Assembly: GCF_000511355.1 (NCBI RefSeq) | Contig: NC_023135.1 | Coordinates: forward strand, 3,586,838 to 3,650,837 | DNA from: Leisingera methylohalidivorans DSM 14336 | GTDB taxonomy: Bacteria; Pseudomonadota; Alphaproteobacteria; Rhodobacterales; Rhodobacteraceae | Reading direction: 5' to 3' | Length of the DNA: 64,000 nucleotides | In this document: positions 1-10,438 of the stretch, piece by piece | How positions within the stretch are numbered: position 1 is the first letter of the stretch | Layout of the letters: the number at the start of each line of letters is the position of its first letter | Notes under the pieces: generated by a model | Databases searched by the model: none | The model's input: the letters and a program-made list of their open reading frames with translations, nothing else | Told to the model about the DNA's origin: nothing | Program-made: the position numbers and the translations under genes

Positions 1-322
1 CGAAGATCATCGCCCAGATGCCGACAAGCGGCGGCACGATGCCCCTTGCAATCGGGTACACGACGCTAAGGTCACCGTGCTGATAGGCGCGGCCAAGCAT
101 GTAGTAATACCCGAAATGAACCACCGTGGAGAGCAGGATATAAACGAAGCTTTCTGCAGAAGGCAGCGGCAGGACAGTGATCATTACGGCGCTGGGGATC
201 ACCTGGCCAAAGGCGACCAGCCCTAGTGTGGTGGTACGGTCCGCAGCCGTTTTCACAATACCATTCCACACAGCATGCAATACCGCAGCCGACAGAATGA
301 TAGCGATGATAATAGGGGGCAT
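1..322 (-). CDS. EamA/DMT-superfamily transporter, partial (3' end outside window)
   Basis: An open frame starts with ATG at 322 and runs off the left edge, giving about 107 N-terminal residues. It begins MPPIIIAIILSAAVLHAVWN, typical of the first helix of EamA/DMT transporters. Further hydrophobic segments follow, including a VYPIARGIVPPLVGIWAM stretch that matches the helix closing the first EamA half-repeat. It would be an inner-membrane metabolite exporter or permease of unknown substrate. The ribosome binding site is weak (GCCGAG). It follows the Na/Pi cotransporter by 39 bases on the same strand and may be co-transcribed with it. Only the N-terminal part can be assessed. Confidence 0.75.
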   Translation of the reverse strand, partial: MPPIIIAIILSAAVLHAVWNGIVKTAADRTTTLGLVAFGQVIPSAVMITVLPLPSAESFVYILLSTVVHFGYYYMLGRAYQHGDLSVVYPIARGIVPPLVGIWAMIF

Positions 323-361
323 ATTCTCGGCAAGTCTTTAGGCGGGCGGCTGTTTCCAGTC

Positions 362-2038
362 TCAGTCTGCGTCTTCCGGCAGCATTTCATTGATCAGCCG
401 GGTCTCCAGCAGCTGGCCATTCTGGTACAGAACCGGATAGGCCACAGCTGCAATGTGACTGTTGAATTCACGTAAGGCACGCAGCGTTTCCAAATGGATG
501 TCGGACGTGTCAAAGCTTTCCCGGGCGCCATTCTGCAACCGTTTCAGGTGGCGTTTACGGCTATCATGCTCCATCCGCTTCAGTTCGGTTTTTTCCAGGC
601 TCAACAGCCGCGCGCTCTCCAGATCATCAGAGATCAGCACATTGGAGGCCAGCTGCATATTGGCCATGATTGCCTCATGCATCCGGGTGATCTCCATCCA
701 GCCGTCCCTGGAAAAATTCAAATTCCTTTTATTCAACTCTCCCGCCAGGACTGTTAAACGGCGCGCCACCACATCGCCGGCGGTTTCCAGGCGGATGGCA
801 TAATCCATCAGGCCGCGGGCCGTCTTTAACTGCTCTTTGTCAAATCTGTCCTCGGGGATCGCGGCCACATATTTCCGGACACCGGACAGGCAAGCGTTGA
901 CCTCATCGTCCATCGACTGGACGATCTTGATTTGCTCCTTGCTGCCTGATCGGTACAGTTCCAGGATCGGGCGGAACATGGCATTGACTTGATCCGACAT
1001 CCGCAGCAATTCGCGTTTAAGATTAGAAACAGACACAGCAGGCGAGCCATAGCTGCCCTGCTCCAGCGCACTCACAGGCCGCCCCGGATGGTTTCCCTCT
1101 GTCTGCGCGGGTTCGGGAAACAGCCGGGCAAAGACATCGCCCAACGGCGTGCAAACCGGCAGCGCCAGCACCAGCAGTGACGCATTGAAGGCCAGATGCG
1201 CGTTGACCAGCATCTGACCGCCTTGCGGATCCCCCAGCCCCCCTTGGCGCAGCGCCAGATTGGCGCCGAACAGGCAGATCACCGCCCAGGTGCCGCGCAA
1301 AGCCAGGTTGGCATAAGGGATGCGGCGGGCCCGCAAATCCATCCCGCGGCTCAGCCAGACCGGAATGAAAGCAGAACCGAAATTCGCCCCCAATACCAGT
1401 GAAAGGCCGGCGGCAAAGGGAATGGCACCAATCTGCACCAGTGTCACGCACATCAGGATGGCGGCAACAGACGAATGCATCACAAAGGCCAGTGCGCCAC
1501 CGACCAAAAAAGCCGTGATGTAATCCCGCGCCAGATAGCCTGCAACTGCCGGCAGAAAGGCGCTGTCGCGGATCGGATCCATCGCCTCGCGCAGGAAACG
1601 CAGCGAAATCAGGATGAAGGCGACCCCCATCAGGATCCTGCCCAGCTGCCGCACCTTCTTGGCCTCGGTCTTGACGAACAGATATCCGCCTGCCGCCAGC
1701 AACACCGGCACCAGCCAATCGAGCTTGAAGGAAAGGATCTGAATGATCAGTGCCGAGCCCAGGTCGCCGCCCAGAACGATGGCCAGCCCGGAGGGAAAGG
1801 CCAGATAGCCGCTTGCTGCGAACCCGGAGGTGAGCAGCGCCACAGCAGCCGAACTTTGCAGAACGATCGCCAGCACCAGCCCCATCAGGCCCGCCTGGAG
1901 ATGGCTTTGCCGGCCGGTCAGCAACCGCTGGAATGACGCGCCATAGCTGCGCTCGATTCCGGTGCGCACCATCCGCACTGCATAAAGCAGCAGCATCGTG
2001 GCTCCCGCCAGACTGATGAGAAAAGTCAAAATTGCCAT
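362..2038 (-). CDS. Na+/phosphate cotransporter family protein with PhoU-like tail
   Basis: This 558-aa protein has an N-terminal membrane half (about residues 1-310) holding the two inverted repeats of the Na/Pi-cotransporter family. The repeat signatures are VLQSSAAVALLTSG near residue 58 and VMHSSVAAILMCVTLVQ near 185. The C-terminal half (about 340-550) is hydrophilic and helical, as in the PhoU-like domains fused to many bacterial members. The family imports inorganic phosphate with sodium across the inner membrane; some members may export it. It lies downstream of a DeoR-type regulator on the same strand with a 160-base gap. No Pho box was recognised. Substrate specificity is inferred from family only. 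Confidence 0.85.
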   Translation of the reverse strand: MAILTFLISLAGATMLLLYAVRMVRTGIERSYGASFQRLLTGRQSHLQAGLMGLVLAIVLQSSAAVALLTSGFAASGYLAFPSGLAIVLGGDLGSALIIQILSFKLDWLVPVLLAAGGYLFVKTEAKKVRQLGRILMGVAFILISLRFLREAMDPIRDSAFLPAVAGYLARDYITAFLVGGALAFVMHSSVAAILMCVTLVQIGAIPFAAGLSLVLGANFGSAFIPVWLSRGMDLRARRIPYANLALRGTWAVICLFGANLALRQGGLGDPQGGQMLVNAHLAFNASLLVLALPVCTPLGDVFARLFPEPAQTEGNHPGRPVSALEQGSYGSPAVSVSNLKRELLRMSDQVNAMFRPILELYRSGSKEQIKIVQSMDDEVNACLSGVRKYVAAIPEDRFDKEQLKTARGLMDYAIRLETAGDVVARRLTVLAGELNKRNLNFSRDGWMEITRMHEAIMANMQLASNVLISDDLESARLLSLEKTELKRMEHDSRKRHLKRLQNGARESFDTSDIHLETLRALREFNSHIAAVAYPVLYQNGQLLETRLINEMLPEDAD

Positions 2039-2198
2039 GTCAGTTCCTGTTTACGGCCAGCAGCGGGTTTGTATCGGCCCCAGCCGCAGCCAATTCTGCT
2101 TGATCGCGGCCTTGATGCACCCACGGCGGGCATCTCCTGCGGTCGTCCATCAGGCACCCTGCTTTTCAGACTGCCTGTCGGGCAAGGCCAGGTGGATA

Positions 2199-3008
2199 TC
2201 AGTCATCGTTGCCACCCTGGGCAACGTCCACCTTCACCCCCCAGTCTGCCAGCGCTGCAGAGAGTTTCTTGTCAGGTCTGCGGTCCGTAAACAGCGCATC
2301 GATCTTGCGTGGAGCGGGGCCGCAATGCGGCGCTGATTCCGCAAACTTGGGATGGACGACAGCCACCGCCACCTGCTCTGCGCAATCGGCAACCACCCCA
2401 GCCAGCTGGGCCTCGGCCGCACTGTGATAGAGCACGCCTTGTTTGGCAGAAAATGCGTCCGCAGACAGTATCGCCAGATCCAGCGCAAACCGCCGGACTT
2501 GCTGCTCAGCCACAAAACCAAATGTGCCGCGCTCATTGCTCTGCAATTCACCACCTAACAGATGCACCCTGTTGCCATTGTGGTTTGCCAGCGCCTGCGC
2601 AGCTCCGATAGAATTTGTGACCACGATCAGCCCGGTCTTCTGCCGCAGCTCCTCCGCAACAAATGCAGTGGTAGAACCGACATCCAGGAACAGCGCCATG
2701 CCATCACGAGCATGTGCAGCGATCCGGGCCGCGATCCGTGCTTTTTCCTTCTGATTCTCAGAAATCCGCCGGGCGAAGCTGGTGGCGCTTTGCGGCCCCG
2801 GCAGAAAAGCTCCGCCATGCACCCGTTGCACGGCTCCAACCTTATTCAGCGCCTTGATGGTGCGGCGCACAGTTTCCTCGGACACATCAAGCATTTTTGC
2901 AAGCTCTGCGCTGCGGGCCGAGCCGCCCAAACGCCGCAAAGCGTCCACCAGTTCCAATTCGCGATGAGAGAGAGAAAGTGAGTCCGACAAGAATGAGCCT
3001 GTTCGCAT
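2199..3008 (-). CDS. DeoR/GlpR-family transcriptional regulator
   Basis: This 269-aa protein has an N-terminal DeoR winged helix (about residues 13-65), with the RELELVDALRRLGGSARSAE and EETVRRTIKALNKVGAVQRV regions. A DeoR C-terminal sensor domain follows (about 75-235), carrying the DVGSTTAFVAEEL motif that binds a sugar-phosphate-like effector in this family. The length is normal for the family (about 250-270). It is a cytoplasmic repressor, and its effector cannot be told from sequence. It precedes the Na/Pi cotransporter on the same strand, so it may control it. It is separated from the serine-cycle operon upstream by a terminator and a 10-base G run. Confidence 0.85.
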   Translation of the reverse strand: MRTGSFLSDSLSLSHRELELVDALRRLGGSARSAELAKMLDVSEETVRRTIKALNKVGAVQRVHGGAFLPGPQSATSFARRISENQKEKARIAARIAAHARDGMALFLDVGSTTAFVAEELRQKTGLIVVTNSIGAAQALANHNGNRVHLLGGELQSNERGTFGFVAEQQVRRFALDLAILSADAFSAKQGVLYHSAAEAQLAGVVADCAEQVAVAVVHPKFAESAPHCGPAPRKIDALFTDRRPDKKLSAALADWGVKVDVAQGGNDD

Positions 3009-3180
3009 TTAACCGTCTGGAGGCATAAGGCATGAATTCCTTCCGGGATACAAGGCCAACCCACAAATCCCCACATTTCCCTGGATATCCGGGCATTTTC
3101 CGCCAAACAGGCGCCATCACCTCCAACTTCCGGCTGCTCCTGCCCCTTTTCTGACTTGCCTGTGGCAGTCTGAAAGCGTT

Positions 3181-3190
3181 GGGGGGGGGG
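3181..3190. repeat. Homopolymeric G tract (10 G)
   Basis: Ten consecutive G residues lie between the DeoR gene and the glyA terminator, outside any gene. It may be slippage-prone or reflect a sequencing homopolymer. Confidence 0.9.
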
Positions 3191-3227
3191 CGCCACGCCT
3201 GCACACGGTGCGGGCGCCTCCTGCATC

Positions 3228-3265
3228 AAAGCAAAACCGCCGCGGCCTTCCGGCGCGCGGCGGTT
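3228..3265 (-). terminator. Intrinsic terminator of the serine-cycle operon
   Basis: A perfect 10-bp stem (AACCGCCGCG at 3235-3244 and its complement at 3256-3265) has an 11-base loop. On the minus strand it is followed by a TTTTGCTTT tract. It lies 24 bases after the glyA stop codon. Confidence 0.85.
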
Positions 3266-3288
3266 CGTTTCTTCACTCCTGCAAGGGC

Positions 3289-4572
3289 TTACAGGTTCGG
3301 GTACAGCGGGAACCTGGCGCAGAGATCCGCAACCTTGGCGCGCACCGCGGCCTCCACATCCGCATTGCCGTCTTCACCGTTGGCGGCCAGCCCGTCGATC
3401 ACCTCGATGATCAGATCGGCGATCTGGCGGAACTCTGCCTCGCCGAAGCCGCGGGTGGTGCCTGCCGGCGTGCCCAGACGCAGGCCGGAGGTCACGGTGG
3501 GCTTTTCCGGGTCGAACGGGATGCCGTTCTTGTTGGTGGTGATATGGGCCCGCCCCAGCGCCTTGTCAGCGATGTTGCCGGTGACGCCTTTGGGGCGCAG
3601 GTCAACCAGCATGACGTGGGTATCGGTGCCGCCGGTGACAATGTCCAGCCCGCCCTGGATCAGCTGATCCGCCAGCGCGGCTGCGTTGGCGCGGACCTGC
3701 TTCTGGTAGGCCTTGAACTCCGGCTTCAGCGCCTCGCCGAAGGCCGCCGCCTTGCCGGCGATCACATGCATCAGCGGGCCGCCCTGGATGCCGGGGAAGA
3801 TCGCCGAGTTCACTTTCTTGGCGATCGCCTCGTCATTGGTCACGATCATGCCGCCGCGCGGGCCGCGCAGGGTCTTGTGGGTGGTGGTGGTGGCCACATG
3901 CGCGTGCGGGAACGGCGAGGGATGCTCACCGGCAGCGATCAGACCCGCGATATGGGCCATGTCGACCATGAAATAGGCGCCGACGCTGTCGGCGATTTCC
4001 CGGAATCTGGCAAAGTCGATCTGGCGCGGGATGGCGGAACCGCCGGCGATGATCAATTTGGGCTGGTGCTCGGTCGCGAGGGCCTGGATCTGGTCGTAGT
4101 CGATCAGGTTGTCGCTTTCGCGCACACCGTAGTGAACAGCGTTGAACCACTTGCCCGACTGGTTCGGGCGGGCGCCGTGGGTCAGGTGGCCGCCGGAGGC
4201 CAGATCCATGCCCAGAATGGTGTCGCCGGGCTGGATCAGCGCCTGGAACACACCCTGGTTCGCCTGGCTGCCGGAGTTCGGCTGCACGTTGGCGTATTCG
4301 CAGCCGAACAGCTGCTTGGCGCGGTCGATGGCGAGGTTTTCGGCGACATCGACATACTGGCAGCCGCCATAGTAGCGGCGCCCCGGGTAGCCTTCGGCGT
4401 ATTTGTTGGTCAGCACCGAGCCTTGCGCTTCCATCACCGCGGCCGAGACGATGTTCTCGGAGGCAATCAGCTCGATCTCGTCGCGCTGGCGGCCCAGCTC
4501 GGCTGTGATCGAGGCATAAAGTTCAGGATCGCGCTCCGACAGCGCTTGGGTGAAAAAGAGATCTTTGGACAT
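3289..4572 (-). CDS. glyA: Serine hydroxymethyltransferase
   Basis: This 427-aa cytoplasmic PLP enzyme interconverts glycine plus methylene-tetrahydrofolate with serine, the C1 entry step of the serine cycle. The PLP lysine sits in [16 protein letters not shown] (Lys233). The conserved [13 protein letters not shown] segment is near residue 58 and an SxxxN-type folate pocket around 97-104. The start was placed at MSKDLFF; a longer frame exists upstream but overlaps the end of ppc. It is the last gene of the sgaA-mtkA-mtkB-hprA-ppc-glyA run, 13 bases after ppc. This context suggests a copy dedicated to C1 assimilation, and a housekeeping glyA may exist elsewhere. Confidence 0.95.
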   Translation of the reverse strand: MSKDLFFTQALSERDPELYASITAELGRQRDEIELIASENIVSAAVMEAQGSVLTNKYAEGYPGRRYYGGCQYVDVAENLAIDRAKQLFGCEYANVQPNSGSQANQGVFQALIQPGDTILGMDLASGGHLTHGARPNQSGKWFNAVHYGVRESDNLIDYDQIQALATEHQPKLIIAGGSAIPRQIDFARFREIADSVGAYFMVDMAHIAGLIAAGEHPSPFPHAHVATTTTHKTLRGPRGGMIVTNDEAIAKKVNSAIFPGIQGGPLMHVIAGKAAAFGEALKPEFKAYQKQVRANAAALADQLIQGGLDIVTGGTDTHVMLVDLRPKGVTGNIADKALGRAHITTNKNGIPFDPEKPTVTSGLRLGTPAGTTRGFGEAEFRQIADLIIEVIDGLAANGEDGNADVEAAVRAKVADLCARFPLYPNL

Positions 4573-4585
4573 TCGGGGCTCCTGT

Positions 4586-7249
4586 CTATCCTGTCCAGCC
4601 AAGCCCCGCGGCAACGCAGTTCATCGACTGCATCAGCGGGACCGGCACTGTTGAAGGCTTCTCGGCGCGCTCTTCCCGCAGGAGGCGCACTTGTGTCTTG
4701 TGAATTTCGCGCAGCATGGTTTCGACCTGGCCAAAGCGGGCGCGCAGGCGCGGGAAGCGGTTGGCGAGACCGGTGTCTCGGGTGAGGAACAGGATCGCCT
4801 CCCGAGCCAGCTGATACTCGTTACGGATGGTTCCAAAGATCCGCTCGCGGATTTCCGCGTCCTGCACCAGCGTGGCGTAATCCGCAGCAATCTCCATATC
4901 GCTTTGCAGAAGGGTCTTTTCGACCTCATCCACCACCAGGCGGAACAGTGGCGAGTTTCTGAACATGTCCTGCAGGACCGCATCACCGCGCGCGCCGCGG
5001 AACTTGCGGAAGCTGGCCACCGCCGAGCCGAAGCCGTACCAGCCGGTGATCATATGGCGGTTCTGCGACCAGGCAAAAACCCAGGGGATGGCGCGCAGGT
5101 CATCCAGTGAGCCTGCGCCGAACCGGCGCGCGGGGCGCGAGCCGATTTTGAGCATGGCCAGCTCTTCCACCGGGCTGGCCTGCTGGAAGTAATCCAGGAA
5201 ACCTGGCGCATTCAGCAGGTTGGAATAGGCTGCCTGGGACATGCCTGCGAGGGCCTCGAAGGCGTCGTCATGCTCCGGATTGACCGGCGGCGTGTCTTCC
5301 TGCAGCGAATGACGCAGGACCGAAGAGGCCATCAGCTCCAGCTGGTGCAGCGCGGTGCCGCGGTTGGCGTATTTGGAGCTGACCACCTCGCCCTGTTCGG
5401 TGATCCGCATCTGGCCTGCGATGGTGCCCGCGGGCTGAGCGGCGATCGCACGTTCGGCAGGGGCGCCGCCGCGGGAGACCGAGCCGCCGCGGCCGTGGAA
5501 AAAGACCGGCTTCATCCGGTGCGCCGCCAGGGTGCGGGTGATCAGGCGCTGCGCCTTCTCCAGCTCCCATGTGGAACAAAGGAATCCGCCATCCTTGTTG
5601 CTGTCGGAATAGCCAAGCATAACCTCGATCCGGTTGTCGCCGGATTTCAGCGAGCGGCGGGCAAAGGGCACAGCCAGCAGACCATTCAGAATACCGGGCG
5701 CTGCGCGCAAATCGCCGATGGTCTCAAACAGCGGCACCACCTTGAGTGCCGCCTTCTCCGCCCCGAAGCCGGCATAGCGCGCCAGCAGATAGACGCCGAG
5801 CAGGTCATCAGTGGAGCGGGTCATCGACAGAATGAACGGACCCATCGCCTGCGGGTCTTCACCCGCACCGGCATCGCGCATCAGCCGCAGAAGTTTCAAC
5901 AGCTCGCCGCTTTGCGGGCTGAGCTCATCCGGCATCACATAGGCCAGCGAGGCGCTGCCCAGCTCGCGGCGCAGACGGGCGGACCATTCGGCGCTGCCGA
6001 AGTCCGGCACCTCACCGGAGCGCGCCCAGATCTCGGTCAGGGTCTCGGTGGTGACGGTGGAATTCTGGCGGATATCCAGCGTCACTGTGCGGAAGCCGAA
6101 GACATCGGCCTGCCAGCGGATCGGACGCACATAGCGGGCCGCCAGACGGTTGGCGCCGATCTCCTCCAGCGCCTCCTCAACCCGGGTGAGGTCGCTGATA
6201 AAGTCACCCAGGTGCGGATAGGCGCCGGGGTCTTCTGCAGCGGTAGCCTTGATGCGGGCCAGGATGGCTGTCAGTGCCTGGCGGAAGACTTCGCCCGGAT
6301 TGCGGGCCGCGAGGCCAGCCATGCCGGGAGCCGCTTCAATGATAACAGCCAGGCGGGCAGAGGCGCTGTCCGGCAGTGCAAACACATCTGCAGAAATGGA
6401 AATCCGTTCAGCCGCGGTGGTCAGCGCCTTCTGGTAGCGCTTGAGGATCGCCGCGCGGTTGGCCGTCAGCGCTTCGGCAGTGGCCTCAACGGTCACATTC
6501 GGGTTGCCGTCACGGTCGCCGCCGATCCAGGAGTGGAATTTCACGCAGGGTGCGTCCGCGGTCGCGCCCAGCCGCGGTTCGGCAGCGGCAATGTAGCGTT
6601 CAAACAGCTGCGGCACTGCCTCGTACAGGCTGTCGCGGAAGAACTGCAGACCCCACTGGATTTCGTCCTGCAAGCTGGGCCGCTCGCGGCGCAACTCGCC
6701 TGTCATCCACAACAGATCGATCTCCGAGCGCAGATCCTCCAGCAGATCGGCACGCTCGCGCGGGGTCCAGCGCTTGGCCTCCAGCGACACCAGCCCGCGG
6801 TAGATGCGGCGGTGGATTTCCAGGATGGTAACCCGCTTGGCTTCGGTCGGATGGGCGGTCAGCGTCGGGCCGATCGAAAACTGGCTGGCCACCTCCTGCA
6901 GCCGTTCGGGCGTAGCCAGCTCGCCGGCCAGATCGAGGGCGCGGGCAAAGCTGCCTTCGACCACTTCCGGCCCGTCCTGGGTTTCAGCCAAGCGGCGGTC
7001 GCGCATGGCGGCGTTTTCCTCGACGATCTTCAGCAGCTGGAACCAGATGTTGAAGGCCTGCATATACGCGGTTTCGGGCTGGCCATCGGCCAGATCCCAG
7101 GCGGGTTCGCCGATGGCTCTTTCCGCCACTTCAGGCGCGCGCTGGCGCAGGACGTCCAACCACAGGGTGCGCAGCTCAGAACGGAGTTCCGCGGCATAGC
7201 CGGTTTCTTCAGTTCCTTCGGGGGTGTTTTCGGCCGGATCTCCCATCAC
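4586..7249 (-). CDS. ppc: Phosphoenolpyruvate carboxylase
   Basis: This 887-aa enzyme carboxylates PEP to oxaloacetate, the CO2-fixing step of the serine cycle. The catalytic histidine is in [11 protein letters not shown] (His133). The second signature [14 protein letters not shown] and the [13 protein letters not shown] glycine-rich loop are both present. The C-terminus ends [10 protein letters not shown], close to the family's conserved terminal glycine motif. The start codon overlaps the hprA stop by four bases (ATGA), which indicates translational coupling. Its place inside the operon supports an anabolic serine-cycle role rather than a general anaplerotic one. Confidence 0.95.
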   Translation of the reverse strand: MMGDPAENTPEGTEETGYAAELRSELRTLWLDVLRQRAPEVAERAIGEPAWDLADGQPETAYMQAFNIWFQLLKIVEENAAMRDRRLAETQDGPEVVEGSFARALDLAGELATPERLQEVASQFSIGPTLTAHPTEAKRVTILEIHRRIYRGLVSLEAKRWTPRERADLLEDLRSEIDLLWMTGELRRERPSLQDEIQWGLQFFRDSLYEAVPQLFERYIAAAEPRLGATADAPCVKFHSWIGGDRDGNPNVTVEATAEALTANRAAILKRYQKALTTAAERISISADVFALPDSASARLAVIIEAAPGMAGLAARNPGEVFRQALTAILARIKATAAEDPGAYPHLGDFISDLTRVEEALEEIGANRLAARYVRPIRWQADVFGFRTVTLDIRQNSTVTTETLTEIWARSGEVPDFGSAEWSARLRRELGSASLAYVMPDELSPQSGELLKLLRLMRDAGAGEDPQAMGPFILSMTRSTDDLLGVYLLARYAGFGAEKAALKVVPLFETIGDLRAAPGILNGLLAVPFARRSLKSGDNRIEVMLGYSDSNKDGGFLCSTWELEKAQRLITRTLAAHRMKPVFFHGRGGSVSRGGAPAERAIAAQPAGTIAGQMRITEQGEVVSSKYANRGTALHQLELMASSVLRHSLQEDTPPVNPEHDDAFEALAGMSQAAYSNLLNAPGFLDYFQQASPVEELAMLKIGSRPARRFGAGSLDDLRAIPWVFAWSQNRHMITGWYGFGSAVASFRKFRGARGDAVLQDMFRNSPLFRLVVDEVEKTLLQSDMEIAADYATLVQDAEIRERIFGTIRNEYQLAREAILFLTRDTGLANRFPRLRARFGQVETMLREIHKTQVRLLREERAEKPSTVPVPLMQSMNCVAAGLGWTG

Positions 7250-8217
7250 ATCACCCGGTCCCGCGGTTCGCGCCCTGCAAAGAAATCAGTCAGGTTGTCG
7301 AGCACCCGGAAGCCCATCGCCTCGCGCGCTTCACGGGTGGCGCTGCCCAGATGCGGCAGCATCACCAGGTTGTCGCAGTCCATCAGGTCCGGGTTGATGC
7401 GCGGTTCGCCGTCGAATACGTCCAGCCCGGCGCCGCCAATGGTTTCGAACCACAGGGCCCGGGACAAAGCCAGTTCGTCGATTATCTCGCCGCGGGCCGT
7501 ATTAATAAGGAATGCGTCCGGCTTCATCAGGTTCAGCATCCGGGTGTTGATAAGATGCCGGTTTGCAGCCCCCCCGGGGCAATGCAATGACACAAAATCG
7601 CACTGCGGCATCAGCTCTTCTAGGCTGTCAGCCTGAGTAGCGTTGCAGCGGGCCAGTATATCCGGCGACACGCGGGAGCGGTTTTGAACCACGATGTTCA
7701 TGCCAAAGCCATGGTGCGCGCGACGGGCCATTTCCTGGCCGATGCGGCCAAAACCGACGATGCCCAGCGTCTTTCCGGAGACTTTGGTGCCGACCAGATG
7801 GGTCGGACGCCAGCCGGTCCACTTGCCAGCACGCACTTCACGCTCACCCTCGCCTGCCCGGCGGGCGACCATCAGGAGCAGCGTCATGGCGATGTCGGCG
7901 GTGCATTCGCTGAGGACATCGGGAGTGTTGGTCACAGTCATGCCGTGGCCTGCTGCACCAGGCATATCGATATGAGAGTAGCCCACACCATAGTTGGCGA
8001 GGATACGCGCCTGGGGCTTGGCGATATCGAACGACTTGGCGGAAATCTTGTCTGTCACTGTCGGCAGCACCGCGTCATAAGACGTCAGCGCGTCACGCAA
8101 CTCGGCTTCGCTCAGCGGCTTGTCATCCCTGTTCAGCACAGCATCAAAAGCTTCAGAAAGCTGCGCCTCAACTGCGGCGGGCCAGCGGCGGGTCACCAGA
8201 ACCTTTGGCTTTGCCAT
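7246..8217 (-). CDS. hprA: Hydroxypyruvate reductase / D-2-hydroxyacid dehydrogenase
   Basis: This 323-aa NAD(P)-dependent dehydrogenase would reduce hydroxypyruvate to D-glycerate in the serine cycle. The nucleotide-binding loop LGIVGFGRIGQEMA lies near residue 152. The catalytic Arg is in NTARGEIIDE, the Glu in DVFDGEPRINP, and the His in LPHLGSAT. The family includes glyoxylate and formate dehydrogenases, but the neighbours (sgaA, mtkAB, ppc, glyA) point to hydroxypyruvate. Its stop overlaps the ppc start. The gap to mtkB is about 100 bases, the widest in the operon. Confidence 0.9.
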   Translation of the reverse strand: MAKPKVLVTRRWPAAVEAQLSEAFDAVLNRDDKPLSEAELRDALTSYDAVLPTVTDKISAKSFDIAKPQARILANYGVGYSHIDMPGAAGHGMTVTNTPDVLSECTADIAMTLLLMVARRAGEGEREVRAGKWTGWRPTHLVGTKVSGKTLGIVGFGRIGQEMARRAHHGFGMNIVVQNRSRVSPDILARCNATQADSLEELMPQCDFVSLHCPGGAANRHLINTRMLNLMKPDAFLINTARGEIIDELALSRALWFETIGGAGLDVFDGEPRINPDLMDCDNLVMLPHLGSATREAREAMGFRVLDNLTDFFAGREPRDRVM

Positions 8218-8316
8218 GATTTCTTCTCCCTGTGGTGCTTATGCTTTATTAATGCGCTCCACCCCTGCCATTGCCCCAGGCGAGGGGTGGAGCGTCGCGC
8301 CTGTTCCGTGGCCGGA

Positions 8317-9210
8317 TCAGGCGGCGTTCTTTTTCATCACGCTTGCGATGGTTTCGCCGATCACGGCAGGGTTTTCGGCAACGGTCACGCCAGCCGCCGA
8401 CAGGATCTCCACCTTCTCGGAAGCGGATTCGCCAAAGGCCGAGATAATCGCACCCGCGTGGCCCATCGTGCGGCCTTTGGGAGCGGTCAGTCCTGCGACA
8501 TAGGCCACAACCGGCTTGGTCACATGGTTCTTGATGTAATCCGCCGCTTCCGCTTCCTGCGGGCCGCCGATTTCACCGATCATCGCGATAACCTCGGTTT
8601 CCGGATCCTTCTCAAACCATTCAAGGATATCCTTGAAAGAGGAGCCGTTGATCGGGTCGCCGCCGATGCCAACCGAAGTGGAAATTCCCAGCCCCAGCTC
8701 TTTCAACTGTGCCGCAGCCTCATAACCCAATGTACCCGAACGGCCGATGATACCCACGGTGCCCGGCAAATAGATGTGGCCCGGCATAATGCCCAGCAAC
8801 GCCTTGCCCGGCGAGATGGTGCCCGCGCAGTTCGGACCGGTAAGGATCATCCGCTTGTCCTTGGGATAGCGGTACATGTAACGCTTCACGCGGATCATGT
8901 CCTGAGCCGGGATGCCGTCGGTGATGCAGACGCAGTAGCTGATGCCCGCATCCGCCGCTTCCATGATGGAGTCTGCTGCAAACGGCGGCGGCACGAACAC
9001 CAGAGAGGCATTGGCGCCGGTGGCTTCAACGGCTTCTTTCACGGTGTTGAAGACGGGCACGCCTTCAACCGTTTCGCCGCCTTTGCCCGGCACCACGCCG
9101 CCAACGACATTGGTGCCATATTCGATCATGTCCTTGGTGTGGAACCGGGCGATCTTGCCGGTGATGCCCTGGACGATGACTTTGCTTTCGCGATCGAGAA
9201 GGATGCTCAT
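8317..9210 (-). CDS. mtkB: Malate-CoA ligase (malate thiokinase) alpha subunit
   Basis: This 297-aa protein belongs to the succinyl-CoA synthetase alpha family. With MtkA it forms malyl-CoA from malate, CoA and ATP. It has the CoA-binding GITGK motif near residue 15, [12 protein letters not shown] near 75, and the phospho-histidine in [13 protein letters not shown] (His251). I chose the start at MSILLDRE because its ATG overlaps the mtkA stop (ATGA) and an upstream extension looks unrelated. Succinyl-CoA synthetase would be the default call. Position between sgaA/mtkA and hprA/ppc, with mcl1 just across the divergent promoter, makes the serine-cycle ligase the better reading. Confidence 0.9.
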   Translation of the reverse strand: MSILLDRESKVIVQGITGKIARFHTKDMIEYGTNVVGGVVPGKGGETVEGVPVFNTVKEAVEATGANASLVFVPPPFAADSIMEAADAGISYCVCITDGIPAQDMIRVKRYMYRYPKDKRMILTGPNCAGTISPGKALLGIMPGHIYLPGTVGIIGRSGTLGYEAAAQLKELGLGISTSVGIGGDPINGSSFKDILEWFEKDPETEVIAMIGEIGGPQEAEAADYIKNHVTKPVVAYVAGLTAPKGRTMGHAGAIISAFGESASEKVEILSAAGVTVAENPAVIGETIASVMKKNAA

Positions 9211-10406
9211 TTGACTGCCCTCACACGAGTGTTTTGGTCGAGGTCGTTTTTCCACGCGCCGACGGCCCGCTCAGCGGCTTCCATCAGCGAAGTTGCGCGG
9301 ATCAGCGGCAGGCCGGACTGGGCCAGGATCTTCTGGCCTTCCTCCACATTGGTGCCCGCAAGGCGGACCACAACCGGCACGTCAACTTCGACTTCCCGCA
9401 GCGCCTGAACGACACCCTCGGCCACCCAATCGCAGCGGTTGATGCCGGCGAAGATGTTGACCAGCACCGCCTGCACATTGCTGTCGGACATCACCAGGCG
9501 GAACGCCTTGGCAACCCGTTCCGGTGTGGCACCGCCGCCGATGTCCAAGAAGTTGGCAGGCTCGCCGCCGGCCAGCTTGATGGTGTCCATGGTCGCCATC
9601 GCCAGGCCTGCGCCGTTCACGATGCAGCCGATATTGCCCTCAAGCCCGACATAGGACAGGCCGCGGTCAGCGGCGCGGCTTTCGCGCGGATCTTCCTGGC
9701 TCTTGTCGCGCAACTCGGCGATTTGCGGGTGACGGAACAGGGCGTTGTCGTCAAAGGTCATCTTTGCGTCCAGCGCGATGACCCGGTTATCCGAGGTGAC
9801 CACCAGCGGGTTGATCTCAACCATGGTTGCGTCCAGTTCGGAAAACGCCTGGTAGCAGCCCTTGAGGGTGCGCACCATCTGCTGCGTCATTGCCGGCTCG
9901 ATGCCCAGCTTGAACGCGATCTCGCGTGCCTGGAAGTCCTGCAGGCCAACGGCCGGCTCAACGGTCGAACGCACGATGGACTCGGGGCGCTCGGCAGAGA
10001 TCTCTTCGATCTCCATACCGCCCTCAGACGAGGCAACGATCATCACCCGCTGGCTGGAACGGTCCAGCACAAAGCCCAGGTAGATCTCGCGGGCGATCGG
10101 CACCGCACCTTCGACATAGACACGGTAGATGCCTTTGCCTTCGGGGCCGGTCTGGTGGGTTACCAGCTTCTTGCCGAACAGGTTCTCGGTCGCCTCATAG
10201 ATCTCGGCTTCCGAGTTGCACAGTTTGACGCCGCCCGCCTTGCCGCGGCCGCCGGCGTGGACCTGGGCTTTGACGATCCATTTGTCGCCGCCCAGTTCCC
10301 GTGCACGGTAGGCCGCCTGCTCGGGGCTGTAGGCCAGCGCGCCCGGGGGTACGGTCACGCCGAAGTTGCTAAGAACTTCCTTGGCCTGGTATTCGTGGAT
10401 ATCCAT
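9207..10406 (-). CDS. mtkA: Malate-CoA ligase (malate thiokinase) beta subunit
   Basis: This 399-aa ATP-grasp protein of the SucC family starts [17 protein letters not shown], the canonical N-terminus of the family. It carries [15 protein letters not shown] (ATP-grasp, about residue 46), EINPLVV near 203, and the [21 protein letters not shown] segment near 264. It partners with MtkB, whose start overlaps this gene by four bases. It is cytoplasmic and activates malate to malyl-CoA, which Mcl then cleaves. The ribosome binding site GAGGAGAGG precedes the ATG. Confidence 0.92.
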   Translation of the reverse strand: MDIHEYQAKEVLSNFGVTVPPGALAYSPEQAAYRARELGGDKWIVKAQVHAGGRGKAGGVKLCNSEAEIYEATENLFGKKLVTHQTGPEGKGIYRVYVEGAVPIAREIYLGFVLDRSSQRVMIVASSEGGMEIEEISAERPESIVRSTVEPAVGLQDFQAREIAFKLGIEPAMTQQMVRTLKGCYQAFSELDATMVEINPLVVTSDNRVIALDAKMTFDDNALFRHPQIAELRDKSQEDPRESRAADRGLSYVGLEGNIGCIVNGAGLAMATMDTIKLAGGEPANFLDIGGGATPERVAKAFRLVMSDSNVQAVLVNIFAGINRCDWVAEGVVQALREVEVDVPVVVRLAGTNVEEGQKILAQSGLPLIRATSLMEAAERAVGAWKNDLDQNTRVRAVK

Positions 10407-10438
10407 GGTCCTCTCCTCCTCATGGATGCGGAAATCTA

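Noticed and set aside
3208..4785. Plus-strand frame of about 525 codons
   Set aside because: Antisense to glyA.
5270..7636. Long open frame (about 788 codons) on the plus strand
   Set aside because: It is antisense to ppc, a confidently identified gene, and its composition is the Arg/Gln/Gly-rich shadow typical of high-GC DNA.
8317..10406. mtkB/mtkA as TCA-cycle succinyl-CoA synthetase (sucD/sucC)
   Set aside because: Sequence alone allows it, but both genes are overlapped within a complete serine-cycle operon next to mcl1.
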